From contig NC_052491.1 in assembly GCF_009730915.1 (NCBI RefSeq), positions 1,784,908 to 1,848,907 of the forward strand: a DNA stretch of 64,000 nt, given 5' to 3'. The number at the start of each line of letters is the position of its first letter. Position 1 is the first letter of the stretch. The translations under genes were made by a program, and so were the position numbers. Below the pieces are notes generated by a model. The model was not told the DNA's origin and searched no databases. It was given only the letters and a program-made list of their open reading frames with translations. Of this stretch, positions 23,245-35,226 are shown piece by piece. The DNA comes from Dioscorea cayenensis subsp. rotundata (lineage: Eukaryota > Streptophyta > Magnoliopsida > Dioscoreales > Dioscoreaceae).

Positions 23245-24872
23245 ATGGCAGCGAGAGATGTGGGAGATCCCGAGGCTGAGCCCTTGGCGGTGATCGGAGA
23301 GTACGAGCTCTGGGAGAAGCTCGGCGGAGAAGGCCCCGGCTCTACGGTTTGGCGCGCGGTGCACCGGCCGAGCTCCTCCGTTGTGGCGCTGAAGCAAGTC
23401 CGTCTCGCTGGCCTTAGCCGTGCTCTCCTTGATTCCCTCCGGTGCGAGATCGATTTCCTCGCCGGCGTCTGCCACCCCAACATCGTCCGTCTCCTCGACT
23501 TCTTCCAGGTTCCTTATCCCCTTGCTTTGATTCTGTTTCAAAGACATCTGATTGATTATTTGGAGATGGTGCCCGAGATCTATGCTTTTGAGAATCAGAA
23601 AATTTGCATCCCTTTTTGGTTTCATTCTTTAGGTTTAGATGTGAAGAAAAGCAAGTACTTTGCCAGTCTTAGGATTGGTACTTAAGAATGCTTATTTCTA
23701 TGTGCTTCAGATGGATGGGAGCATCTACATGGTCTTGGAGTTCTGCCAGGGAGGAACATTGGCGACTTATATTCAAAGCAAAGGCAGATTGAATGAGTAT
23801 TTTGCCAAAAAATTCATGAAGCAACTAGGTAGAGTTATTGTACAATTCTTTTAGATGTTTGCTCCAATAGACATTGATGGGATGGTGATTTGTCCACAAT
23901 GCTCTTGTTAATTGACTTTATTCATTCATTAGTCACCTTGTCCAAGCTGTGTCCTGACTACTATTGCCTCTTAGGAATTCGGTGCTTTGTATATATTTTG
24001 CAGGAGCTGGTCTGAAGGTGCTTCATGCTCACCACATCGTTCACCGGGATTTGAAACCGGAGGTATATAGAGCTTCATTAGCTGCTATTTATGTTTATTT
24101 ATGTGTATGTGTATGTGTATGCTGATGTTCGAGCAGAACATTCTGCTTTCAGATTCAACAAGTGATCCAGTGCTAAAGATAGCTGACTTTGGATTGTCAA
24201 GGTAGTTGTTAACAAGAATTTAGTGCAGGAAACTGATTTGCATGAGAAGAATTTAGCTTTTTTTAAAATGTTCACATATTTTCTGCTTGCAGAGTCGTTT
24301 CTCCAGGAGAATATGCAGATTTTGTTTGTGGAACACCCTTGTATATGGCTCCTGAAGTTTTACAATTCCAGAAGTATGATAATAAGGTAAACTTCCTTTT
24401 CCCCTATTCTGGCATCGGAATTTGAAAATGAAATGGTGATGCGCTTGAATAGGCTGATATGTGGAGTGTTGGTACCATCCTCTTTGAGCTTCTTAATGGG
24501 TACCCGCCTTTTCGAGGCAGAAACAATGTTCAGGTAGCTTGTCTAAGTGCAGCTAGCAACCCCATTTTCATCACCATAGTTGTTAGCTGATGGTTTCTGA
24601 TGGTTTCTGATTCTCCTTTAGCTGCTTCAATGCATAAGGAGTAGCTCTTCTGTGCCATTCTCACAACTCATACTCCCCGGTTTGGATCCAGACTTGGTTG
24701 ATATGTGCACAAGGCTCTTATCTGCAAATCCAGGTTTACAAGATTGACTTCCAACTCTTAGCTAATAAAATGCCAATTACTCATTTTGACAACAAATTTT
24801 TGCTCTGTCTTTTGGGCAGTACACCGGTTGTCCTTGGATGAGTTTTATCACCACCAATTCTTTCAGAGATGA
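23245..24872 (+). CDS. ATG1t: ATG1t-like serine/threonine protein kinase, 8 exons
   Basis: Exons: 23245-23508, 23711-23828, 24004-24062, 24137-24201, 24293-24386, 24453-24533, 24622-24733 and 24820-24872. All junctions are GT-AG and the joined frame encodes 281 residues. It is a complete kinase domain and nothing more: Gly-rich loop G-G-E-G-P-G-S around 27-33, VALK lysine K50, helix-C Glu 69 (C-E-I-D), H-R-D-L-K-P-E-N with catalytic D143, D-F-G at 164-166, G-T-P-L-Y-M-A-P-E, and a C-terminal H-R-L-S-L-D-E-F block. ATG1 kinases start autophagy. Plants have a short form, ATG1t, without the C-terminal regulatory region. The short length and sequence fit that form and not full-length ATG1a-c. The start is the first ATG of a GC-rich exon in good context. 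The 3' end converges on the PPR gene, 234 bp away. The ortholog name is inferred, not searched. Confidence 0.9.
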
Positions 24873-25106
24873 TGATGTTCTCAACATGTATAATTAAGAG
24901 CATGCTGTAGTGTATTTGCCAGAAAACCTGGTCTAAAACCTTAAATCATTGTGTAAATTTGTCTTTTACTGTGAAAGCAAAGAATTAATTGTGCATGTTC
25001 AATTGTTCGCTGTGTCTGCCAATTGTATCTGGAATAATTTGTGTATTATCTCTGGGCACTGGCAGTGTCTCAGCAAAGCAGATGAAATGAATGTTCATGT
25101 TCATGT

Positions 25107-26753
25107 TCATGAAATGATCCCCATCCAAGAGAAGTCATCATGTTTAAATCCCAAATCATTGTCTGCATTCCCAGCTTCTCCAAGCTGTGCCCCCAAGAGC
25201 GCTAACATTTTTGCTATCTCACCGTACTCAGGGTTCAAAACATCAGCGGCAGCAAACTCACAAACGACATTGTTGACCTCAATTGCGCTGCACCCGGGCG
25301 TCTTCTTCATACTTCTGCTCCTTATCAACTTCCTCATCTTCGCGACGCCATCCCACCTCCCTGCCGCTGCATAGATGTTTGACAGCAACACATAGTTCCC
25401 CGTGTCCTCTGGCTCAAGCTCAAGCAAGTGTTCCATTGCAATTACTGCAGTATCAACATCCCCATGAGTCCTACAAGCACTGAGCAAAGATCCCCAAATG
25501 GCCGCATCTGCAGGCATTGGCATGCCATTGATGACCTCCAATGCACGGGAAATGCACCCTGACTTTCCAAGAATATCAATCAAACAACCATAGTGCTCAA
25601 TTTCTGGAACAATGCCATATACTTGCAGCATTGAATCAAAATAGTTCAATCCTTCATCTGACAATCCAGCGTGAGCACAAGCTGATAGTACACCCAGAAA
25701 TGTGATGCTGTTCGGCTTCACCATCCCCTCGGTCTTCATTTCCACAAACAATTCTATCGCCTCACAAGCCTCCCCATGCATTGCAAGCCCGCTGATCATC
25801 GTGCTCCATGAAATAACATCCCTATTTCTCATACCATCAAACAACTGCCTTGCTTGGTCGATGCTACCGCATTTTGCATACATTTCAATGAGTGCATTGC
25901 AAACAAAAGTTCTCTTAAGCAAACCATGCTTGTTTGCATACTTGTGAATCCATTTGCCAAGCTCGAGAGCTCCAAGCCGTGCACAAGCCGGGAGCACAGA
26001 GACAACACTGATATCATCTGGCGCAAACCCAGCAAGCTGCATTTGCTGAAATGCTTCTGCAGCCTTTGAGTATCTGCCAATGCTCGCATACCCAGAGATC
26101 AATGCAGTCCATGACACAACTGTTCTATTTGGCATTGAATCAAACAAAGATCTTGCTATTTTCATGTCTCCAAGTCTGGCATACGCTGAGATGAGTGTGT
26201 TCCATGACACAACATCCCTCTCAAGCATTTCATCAAACACCTTGTGCGCATGCACCAAATCATCACATTTAGCATACAACTCCACCGCTGAATTCAGGAC
26301 AATAGGAACAAACACCAGCCCAGACCTCAGAACCTGAGCATGAACTTGCTTCCCAAGATCCAACTCCGCAAGCCCTGCACAAGCCTTGAGAACAAACGGG
26401 TAAGTGAATTCGTTAGCAAAAACCAAACTTTGATCTCTCTCTCTTCTCATCATCTGCCTATAAACTTGTATCGCTTGCCAATGCTTGTGGTGCTGTGCGA
26501 AGGCTCTTATCAATGCATTATATACGAAAACATTGGGATCCACTGCTTGCTCAAAGACTAACGCTGCATAATCTATGTATCCAATGGAGTTGCAAAGGTT
26601 GATCATTTGGGTTGCCAAATAGTTGCTGGACGATAAAGAACACACCACGATACGAGCATGAATCTTCTCTAATTCTCTGAAACTCGTGCAATTTCTCAAT
26701 AAAGGTGTGATCTGGTCCTCAATTTGTTTACACGCGAAGGAAAGGAACTTCAT
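25107..26753 (-). CDS. MEF21: E-class PPR protein, MEF21-like (At2g20540-like)
   Basis: Intronless, 548 residues. The N-terminus (L-E-K-I-H-A-R-I block) is followed by successive PPR motifs of P, L and S types with typical F-V-Y-N-A-L-I-R-A-F, D-V-V-S-W-N-T-L-I-S-A-Y and L-G-K-W-I-H signatures. The E/E+ region follows from about residue 430 (A-A-I-W-G-S-L-L-S-A-C-R, L-E-P-E-D-T-G-N-Y-V-L-L, K-K-T-P-G-C-S-A-I-E-V). There is no DYW domain. Block order, length and the M-G-I-I-S-like tail match Arabidopsis At2g20540 (MEF21), a mitochondrial C-to-U RNA editing factor reported to act on cox3. A mitochondrial role here is inferred. It lies between the kinase (convergent) and the DUF167 gene (divergent, 349 bp between start codons). 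Confidence 0.92.
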   Translation of the reverse strand: MKFLSFACKQIEDQITPLLRNCTSFRELEKIHARIVVCSLSSSNYLATQMINLCNSIGYIDYAALVFEQAVDPNVFVYNALIRAFAQHHKHWQAIQVYRQMMRRERDQSLVFANEFTYPFVLKACAGLAELDLGKQVHAQVLRSGLVFVPIVLNSAVELYAKCDDLVHAHKVFDEMLERDVVSWNTLISAYARLGDMKIARSLFDSMPNRTVVSWTALISGYASIGRYSKAAEAFQQMQLAGFAPDDISVVSVLPACARLGALELGKWIHKYANKHGLLKRTFVCNALIEMYAKCGSIDQARQLFDGMRNRDVISWSTMISGLAMHGEACEAIELFVEMKTEGMVKPNSITFLGVLSACAHAGLSDEGLNYFDSMLQVYGIVPEIEHYGCLIDILGKSGCISRALEVINGMPMPADAAIWGSLLSACRTHGDVDTAVIAMEHLLELEPEDTGNYVLLSNIYAAAGRWDGVAKMRKLIRSRSMKKTPGCSAIEVNNVVCEFAAADVLNPEYGEIAKMLALLGAQLGEAGNADNDLGFKHDDFSWMGIIS

Positions 26754-26860
26754 TTGGTGTTCTGATCATGAGGATAGATACTGCACGCAAGCTGTTTGAT
26801 GGAATGCCAGAAAGAAGCATAGTTTTCTTTTTCATGCTATAATAAAATATTATTTATTTA

Positions 26861-26892
<32 letters not shown>

Positions 26893-27102
26893 TCTTTGAC
26901 CCACGGTGGCCACTGGCCAGGAATATATATATATAATTTATTATTATTTTTTATTTTGAGCAATATAAAAAAAATCAGAAAAATTAAAATATACAAATTG
27001 TATAGGTATGCATTGCGGGTCGGATTCTGTACGGTTGGTACCCGGATCCGAAATCATGAAAAGGAGGTAAAAGACGGGAAAGAGGACGAAGCACTGAGTT
27101 CG
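26754..27102. promoter_or_regulatory. Shared divergent promoter region, PPR / DUF167
   Basis: The 349 bp between two divergent start codons must hold both promoters. It contains two TA-rich runs (about 26858-26888 and 26922-26940) that could act as TATA regions, and a PPR-like remnant next to the PPR start. Transcription starts are not determinable from sequence. Confidence 0.45.
26768..26842 (+). pseudogene. PPR motif fragment
   Basis: Read on the plus strand, this gives [17 protein letters not shown], a textbook half PPR motif, ending at TAA 26840-26842. It lies 15 bp upstream of the start of the intact PPR gene, on the opposite strand. It resembles the I-D-Q-A-R-Q-L-F-D-G-M block inside that gene but ends M-P-E-R-S instead of M-R-N-R-D, so it could be a decayed inverted copy or a remnant of another PPR gene. 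Confidence 0.6.
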
Positions 27103-28737
<1,635 letters not shown>

Positions 28738-29153
28738 CATTCACACGCTTAAAAGACGAAAGCAATCTTAACATCTCTTTAATCAAGCGGAAAGCAACAG
28801 TGCCTGAAAAAAGCCTGTGTTGTCGCAAATTATGACTCGATGTTGCAATCAATCAAGCAAAATGTGAAGCACCATTCATTGGTTGCACATACTTGTATAT
28901 TTTTCTTAATTATCTTGTTATAAAGAAGAGTTTGACAATGAATATCATCTTGTGTGTTTGTCTGGGAACTAAAGATGCTTCCACTTCAACCAACCAACGA
29001 ACCAATGAAGCAACCCCAACTGCATACATTATATGCACCGTTGAGTTGAAAAAGCTTTCATCAAGGTACTCAATAATGGTGGACAAATGTGCCTTCTAAT
29101 TCAGAAAAATGTCTACTAATGACCTCTCCAGCTCTGTCATTTACTTGTTATAG
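28738..29153. other. 3' region of the DUF167 gene
   Basis: Probable 3' UTR and spacer. A 68-codon frame at 28893 has no family feature. Confidence 0.4.
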
Positions 29154-29216
29154 GATGACATAATTGATGACCCTGCAGAGGATGATGTTGAATATCTTGA
29201 AAGAGTGATGCACTGA
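29154..29216 (+). CDS. Possible orphan terminal exon
   Basis: After an acceptor-like gttatag, a 20-codon acidic frame runs to TGA at 29214-29216 (D-D-I-I-D-D-P-A-E-D-D-V-E-Y-L-E-R-V-M-H). Its composition is protein-like and unlike the AT-rich surroundings. It could be an alternative last exon of the DUF167 gene or a remnant of another gene. No family is recognised. Confidence 0.25.
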   Translation, partial: DDIIDDPAEDDVEYLERVMH

Positions 29217-29542
29217 TCCAGTTTAACTTTGCTTTTTAGGCTCCCAGGACCCAGACTTTCTTCTAGCCCTCTGAATTATTACATCAACTCAAAACACATC
29301 AGAAAATCTCAATAGTTTAAAAGAGCAATCCAATCCAACTAGTGGTACTCTTTTCCAAGTTGCAACCTTTGCTCCATCCATAATGTCTTTTGTCCTACTC
29401 CTATAGACTCTCAGCTTTAAGTAACAACCCCTTACTTTATAATGTCCTTATTCCACACCTATATATATATATATATACTCACAGCAACACCCACTCCCCC
29501 ACCAAAACACTTTAGCTCTTCCTTCTCTTAGTATTTTGCCAT

Positions 29543-29779
29543 ATGGATCACTCTGTTAAAGCTTCAGTTCTACTCATGGTTCTCTTCCACTTGTTCTTAT
29601 TTTGCAATGGTTCCAGAGAGCACATTGGAGTTATCCCAAAAATGAAGCTACCACCTTCTTCACACAAGGATACTTCTGGCTTCCACTTTGTAACATTGCC
29701 AAGGGCAGTGCCCATACCACCTTCAGGACCATCAAGGAGGCACAACTCCATAGGTTTGAAACATCAAGGACTCCATTAA
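29543..29779 (+). CDS. IDA-like (IDL) secreted peptide precursor
   Basis: An intronless 78-residue frame. Residues 1-24 form a signal peptide (V-L-L-M-V-L-F-H-L-F-L-F-C-N-G). The C-terminal part carries P-I-P-P-S-G-P-S-R-R-H-N at residues 57-68, the EPIP core of INFLORESCENCE DEFICIENT IN ABSCISSION and IDL peptides. In Arabidopsis these are ligands of the HAESA/HSL2 receptor kinases controlling organ abscission and cell separation. Compared with the IDA core P-I-P-P-S-A-P-S-K-R-H-N, Ala is Gly and Lys is Arg, both conservative. The central Pro that is hydroxylated in IDA is kept, as are the R-H-N residues needed at the C-terminus. A 10-residue tail follows. A TA run at 29461-29476 lies about 70 bp upstream and may serve as TATA region. 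Confidence 0.92.
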   Translation: MDHSVKASVLLMVLFHLFLFCNGSREHIGVIPKMKLPPSSHKDTSGFHFVTLPRAVPIPPSGPSRRHNSIGLKHQGLH

Positions 29780-31139
29780 AGTTTATATGTTAGCCTTGTT
29801 TGCTTTCCCTCCCTTCTGTTCTTTTGTCATTTGGCATATGTTTAAGCTCAACTTAATTTGCTGAAAATGTAATATGTTGTTCTTCATATACATAAATATA
29901 TAAATCTATTTTGTTCTTTGAATTGTGATGGGGAAAGATGATGTGAGAGAGTAGCAGCAGCAACTTACTTTGTGACTTGTGAGAAATATAATGGTACTTT
30001 CTTTGTTTGTATTTATTGAAAATGTGAACCTGCTGCTAAGTCATGGAATAGTTGGAGAAAGAAGGGAAATGGTACAAATGAATTTGCAGACATGACAAGG
30101 CATGGAAGATGAAGTCTTTGTACTGGCGACCAAAATCATTTGACCATGTCTCTTGTAAAGACATGGGTTAGGGTTTACGTCAGTGGCAGGGCTGTCAACT
30201 CCTATATATGCTAATATAATTTACTATGTACCACTCGTGTGAGAGAGGTCCTATTTGGATATTTAACAGGTTTGACATTTTAGAATGCAAGTCTGAGGTG
30301 CTTTTCTGGCTGTAGATCAGCTCTAGTTTTTATTTATTTATTTATTTATTTATTTTTCCATTCTATCAATGTATATCTTCATTTTCAAATTTATAACAAG
30401 GGTGGAAAAGGATGGGAAAATCACTTAGGGTAACTCAGAGTGGCCCTTACTATCAATATTATTTTATCTTGATCATGGGTGGCTCAAGATAATTATAGGT
30501 TTGAAGTCAACTATTTTTAATAATTTAGATAAATCATAATTTATAAAAAAAAATATCAAATAGAAAACTTGACGAAAATTAAGCTAGACTACAAAACACC
30601 ACAGAAGATTCAAGAATAGATAAACTCAAATTTTAAAATTAGACTTATAATTCATTTAATAAAAATAAAATTTATTTAAATTTGTTTTAACAAATGCCTA
30701 TATATATATATATATCACACCTCATATATATATATATATATATTTAAAAAATAATTTATTTATAATTAAAAAATGAATGTTATTATAGTATTGGGTTAAA
30801 AAAATAATTTTTAAAAAATTGGATCAAAGCAGATATGCAAATGACTAAGCATTAAATTAAAATATTTAATGTCTTAATTTATTATTCTAAATTTTAAATA
30901 AAAAATTTTAAGACTTTTGAAATTATTATTAAAGCATTTAAAATTTTAAACAATTATTTTAGTAGCCTTATTTTTTAACTGCATAAATAGAGAAAAGGAA
31001 CAAAAGTGCTTAGTGGGGAGCCAGAAGATAACCCCAACCCTCCTGAACGAAACATTTTAAAAAAAATTAATAATAATAAGAAGAAAAGGCAAGAAATTTT
31101 TATTTATTATAATAAATTAAAAAAGAACCTATTACACAT
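29780..31139. other. AT-rich spacer, no gene
   Basis: Holds a (TTTA)n run at about 30330-30357 and TA runs near 30703-30718 and 30725-30742. No gene or element with clear ends. Confidence 0.5.
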
Positions 31140-31211
31140 GGGCATTTGGTCTAGTGGTATGATTCTCACTTAGGGTGCGAGAGGTCCCGAGTTCAATTCT
31201 CGGAATGCCCC
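31140..31211 (+). tRNA. tRNA-Pro (AGG)
   Basis: A 72-nt cloverleaf with acceptor stem GGGCATT / AATGCCC, T arm CCGAG-TTCAATT-CTCGG, anticodon loop TTAGGGT at 31170-31176 (anticodon AGG at 31172-31174) and discriminator C. There is no encoded CCA and no intron. A Pol III-type TTTT lies at 31221-31224. The anticodon stem is CTCAC / GCGAG, so A31168 faces C31178. The usual plant gene has CTCGC there, so a G-to-A change gives one A-C mismatch. All else is intact, so it may still be functional. Confidence 0.93.
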
Positions 31212-31220
31212 CATTGTTTG

Positions 31221-31224
31221 TTTT
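31221..31224 (+). terminator. Pol III T-run after the tRNA
   Basis: The first run of four T's lies 9 bp after the tRNA 3' end, the usual Pol III stop signal. Confidence 0.6.
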
Positions 31225-31517
31225 CCTCCAAACCGGATCTTGGTCAACGAAAAAAAAGATATTCAATTTCTTAATTTAACTTTTTTAAAATATATTTATT
31301 TTTCTTTTAATTTTTCTCTTTTAGTCCTTATTAACCCGCGTCTTTTCTCTATCTTCATTTTTTAATGAGATGTTTGACACTTCTGAAAATATTTAATTTT
31401 TTTTTTTGTATTGTTTAAGATTGACAAAACTTTTTATTATTTTTGTTATATAGAGAATAACACAAGATTTTAATTTTTTTTTATTATAAGTTTGTTATAT
31501 TTGTTTTTTATGTAATA

Positions 31518-32377
31518 CGTCACTTCAGCATGCCTCCTCTCTTGAGGAACGCGCCTACCAAGGCACACGCAACCATCTCACCAAAGACGGTCACTGAAGA
31601 TCTTTCGATCTTTTTCAAACTTGGTCCAAGTTTGGTTTTCTCATGTGATCTTCATTTGAATCATGGAAATATTTTTACTAAACTTGATCTCATCTCATCA
31701 AAGTTTAGACTTCAATATCTTCAAGCATGATCTCCAATCGTCCATACTTGGATCTTCAAATTTTCAATCAAATCTCAATTAATCTTCAATCAATCCTCCA
31801 TATATGATTAGTCTCCTTGAATAGCTCCGTCCATAATTAGCTTTAAATCTTCCTTCAAATTATATTGCTAATTATGATCTTGAGAATCATATTGGCTTGT
31901 CCTTGCCTTTCTTAGTTTGTGTCTTCAAATAGCTTCAGACCAAACTAAGCTCCATGCAATCTTCATGATGATCTTTTATTCTTGCCAACAATAGATTATT
32001 CCTTTCTTTTAAAACTAGATCTCTCATAAAAGGAGTTTTACCAAAGATATAATTTATCATCCCGGATTTTACCAAAGATAGATAAAATCACACCTAAGAT
32101 AAAACTTACTTTTTTTATGAGATCTCTTTATCTTGATGCGCTTTCCAAAATTAGTTAATCATCACATGAACCATTGAGAGAAATTTCTTCAAAACATGGT
32201 CTCCCATCATGATCTTCTAACACTCATATCTTCTCATGTCATATCACCAAGCTTTGGCCACATTATCATCCTAGTGACTTCTTCTTTTTGCCAAGTCATC
32301 ATTGTCATGCCATCTTCCTTTGCCATGTCACCTCTTGGCTTGTCACATAATATCAATCCATATCGTCAGACCTAACA
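31518..32377 (-). mobile_element. Truncated, inverted relative of the 7912-9285 LTR
   Basis: Read on the minus strand it starts TGTTAGG at 32377. It proceeds through gtgacatggca, gatcaagttt and aagatcttcagtga, then ctttggtgagatgg, then a 'ctcaagagaggaggcatgctga' block at about 31525-31552. These follow the same order as in the first two-thirds of the solo LTR. The 3' third is missing, as are the right TG-CA end and a second target site. It is a decayed LTR fragment. Confidence 0.65.
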
Positions 32378-33242
32378 CATAGAAAAATACTATACAAATT
32401 TCATAACATTGATTTGTTAATTTTTTTTTTTTATCACTTATGATTTTAAATTTTATCCTTTTCTAAAATATGTTTTAAAAATCACTTGTTTCTTCTTTAT
32501 CCGTGAACTAAATTCAATTTCATATTTAATTTATTTAACTACATATCATATTTGGCATATTTTTCTCATATTTAAAGAAGTTTCAATTGCTAGAAAAGCC
32601 TCATTCAAAAAAAAAAAATATTTACGAAAAAACACAATTATTATCTGAATCTTTGTAATTATCAATTGGTGTGCCCATTACCCCTTGAATAATCTTTTCA
32701 TCTGCAGATCATTTTGTAAAAATATCATTTTAATTCGGCTAGTTCAAAAATTACTCAACATCCATTGCATGTCTATAATGTAGGCTAGAAATAACTTTTT
32801 TTAGCCCATGGATGCCTTTTCTCTCAACAACTTGCTAAAAAGCATTTATTCATATGATCAAATTTTGCAATGTGGAAATCAGTTTGCAATAGTTGTTGTT
32901 TTTACATTAATATTGCAGTATTGATTAAATTAATAACATCCAATATATTAATTGTTTAAGGATTTGTTACTCCTACCTTATTGCATAAAATATAAAAACT
33001 CCCACTAAATTAATAAAAATTTATTTATTGATAAATTAATAAATTATTCATTTATCAATAAATAAATCAATTCAATAATTCAAAAAATTATTTTATAAAA
33101 ATTTTACTGTAAATGGCAAACTATGAACTTTTATAAATATTTTTCTTATTAATTTGTAAAACACTCAGGGGCTCCCTCCATATATGATCACATGATTCGC
33201 ATTTGTAAATATAATAGCATAATTTTTCATACCAAATGCAGG
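32378..33242. other. AT-rich spacer, no gene
   Basis: No gene. A short palindrome lies at about 33019-33066 (tttatttattgataaattaa paired with its inverse). Confidence 0.4.
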
Positions 33243-33250
33243 CCTATGAC

Positions 33251-34104
33251 CAATGGCGGATTTAGAGGGGGGCAAAAGTGTGCTCAAGCACCCCCCTTGC
33301 CCATGACTATATATATATATATATATTATAATATGTATGGAAAGTGATATTATTTATTTATTTATTTATTAAATTTTATCCACAATATTTAAAATAAATT
33401 AAATAAAAACAATAAGATTATTATATTAAATAAATTGATTCAAATATTTTGTTTTAAAATTTAATATTTAAATATATTTTTTTATTGAACTTATCAATAC
33501 ATTATTATTAATATTTTAGGATATTAATGTAAAAATAGTAATAATAAATATAAAACAATAAAACAATAAAAAAAAGTTATTACTATTTTAAAATCTCTTA
33601 AAACAATTATTGTAGTTTATGAGTTAAATATTTGATATTTACTAAATAATTATTGGATATTTATTAAATATTTGTTTGACTATTTGTTATGGAAATTGTT
33701 GTGAAAACGGTTAGATATTTGTTGTGATTATTGAGTTATACACATGTAATTGACCTTAAGAACAAATTTGACGCACAAGGCAAATCGGTGCATTTGTGTC
33801 CACATGATCAGCCTACATTGCACCCCTCGCCCTACTGAGAGTGCATAATTACAAAACCAAGGTTGAAGGCTAATAAATAGTGGTATATATAAAGTGGATG
33901 AAGTTCTTGTAAATAGAGGCAATGTGGTACTAAACAATATATGAATGTTTTGAAATTAGGATAGGCCCAATATACATGGGCCTCCAACAACACCTAAACC
34001 AAAATCTTTAGATTGATGTATATATTATATTTTTGAATTATTGATTATTATTGTCTCAAATTTAAATTCAACACCCCCTAATTTTGTTTCTAGTTCCACC
34101 ACTG
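33251..34104. mobile_element. hAT-type MITE with perfect 8-bp target duplication
   Basis: CCTATGAC is present at 33243-33250 and at 34105-34112. The ends are CAATGGCGGATTTAGAG and, reverse complemented, CAGTGGTGGAACTAGAA. An 8-bp duplication with CA-TGG-GGA-TAG ends is typical of a widespread plant hAT group. The element is 854 bp, AT-rich inside, with no transposase. The 69-codon minus frame near 33728 has no family feature. Confidence 0.9.
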
Positions 34105-34112
34105 CCTATGAC

Positions 34113-34512
34113 GTAAGTATAATAGCATAATTCAATAAAAATGTATATATATAGATTTTAATTCAATAAAGTATTTGTAAATATAATAGCAAAATTTATA
34201 AATTTTGAGAAATTATACTAATGCAAATAAAAAGCTAATAAATAAAAAGCAAAACTCCCACACTTCACTCATGCTTGTGATTTTACCTAGGTAAACTTTA
34301 TTACCTAAGTTTTTGATAAAATTGATAGACCTGGAATTTTTTAATTTTTTAATTTTTTAATTTAATTTTTTTTTTTTAAAGAAGACCTGGAAATATATAT
34401 GAAGTCATTTTCCATGTTCCATCAACTTGTAGAGAATTATAGTTTTATAAATCAAGTAAGAGATCATTTTGTACTTGCATTTCTCTCCAATTATGGGAAA
34501 TCATTTATATAT
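34113..34512. other. AT-rich spacer, no gene
   Basis: Only AT-rich simple sequence (for example tttaattttttaattttttaa near 34340). Confidence 0.4.
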
Positions 34513-34521
34513 TTTATAAAT

Positions 34522-34845
34522 GGTATAATACCCTAGTTGGTCTCTCTACTTTTCTCTCTGTTTCCTTTTGGTCCCTCTACTCAGAAATGCTCCCGACTAG
34601 TCTCTCTACTTTTGAAAATGTGCCCACTTAGTTAAAAATGCTCACTCGGGTCCTCTACTTTTAGAAATGTGCCCACCCTGAGACTAAGTGGGCGCATTTC
34701 TAAAAAGTAGAGGGACCTGATGAGCATTTTTAACTTAGTGGACACATTTTCAAAAGTAGAGAGACTAGTCGGGAGCATTTCTGAGTAGATGAACCAAAAG
34801 GGAACATGAGAGAAAAGTATCAGGGACTATTTTGGTGATTATACC
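34522..34845. mobile_element. Foldback MITE with perfect 9-bp target duplication
   Basis: TTTATAAAT flanks the element at 34513-34521 and 34846-34854. The whole 324 bp is a near-complete palindrome. The left arm has gtccctctactcagaaatgc, tcccgactagtctctctac, ttttgaaaatgtgcccactt and aaaaatgctcac. The right arm carries the reverse complements in inverse order around a centre near 34675. Ends are GGTATAATACCC and, reverse complemented, GGTATAATCACC. A 9-bp duplication points to a Mutator-type foldback element. If transcribed it would form a long hairpin. Confidence 0.9.
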
Positions 34846-34854
34846 TTTATAAAT

Positions 34855-35226
34855 ATATATATGTTTATATACCTACCACATCATTCTTATTTACTTATGT
34901 GTCATTTGATTAAAAACAAAATAAATGACTTTTATCTTTGTTTTAATGAAATGTAGACGAAATATGCGTAAAAGGTATACATATGATCATACGCATGGGA
35001 CTCGATGTCAATAGAGAAAAAAGTGGCTTGCTTTTTTATCCTCATCCTTTTATTCATTTGAATATATATATATATATAATGACAATGTGAACAAGCTAAC
35101 TAACGGCCTTTAGATCTATCTGTGCCAGGTCTTTTGTGTAGAGTGCTTATCGAATCCTAAAATGCTATGTATGATGTGGGAGTGGATGTTTGTTGAGTTT
35201 GTGATTGTGCTCCATGCTTGTACATG
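34855..35226. other. AT-rich spacer, no gene
   Basis: Nothing recognised. Confidence 0.4.

Noticed and set aside
25283-26561. Several plus- and minus-strand frames inside the PPR gene
   Set aside because: They are shadows of the 548-codon PPR frame.
26896-27102. Upstream in-frame ATG for the DUF167 gene
   Set aside because: The extension lies in the AT-rich divergent promoter. The 123-residue product from 27103 matches the usual family length.
29548-29793. Two other frames overlapping the IDA-like gene
   Set aside because: Only the 29543 frame has a signal peptide and the EPIP core.
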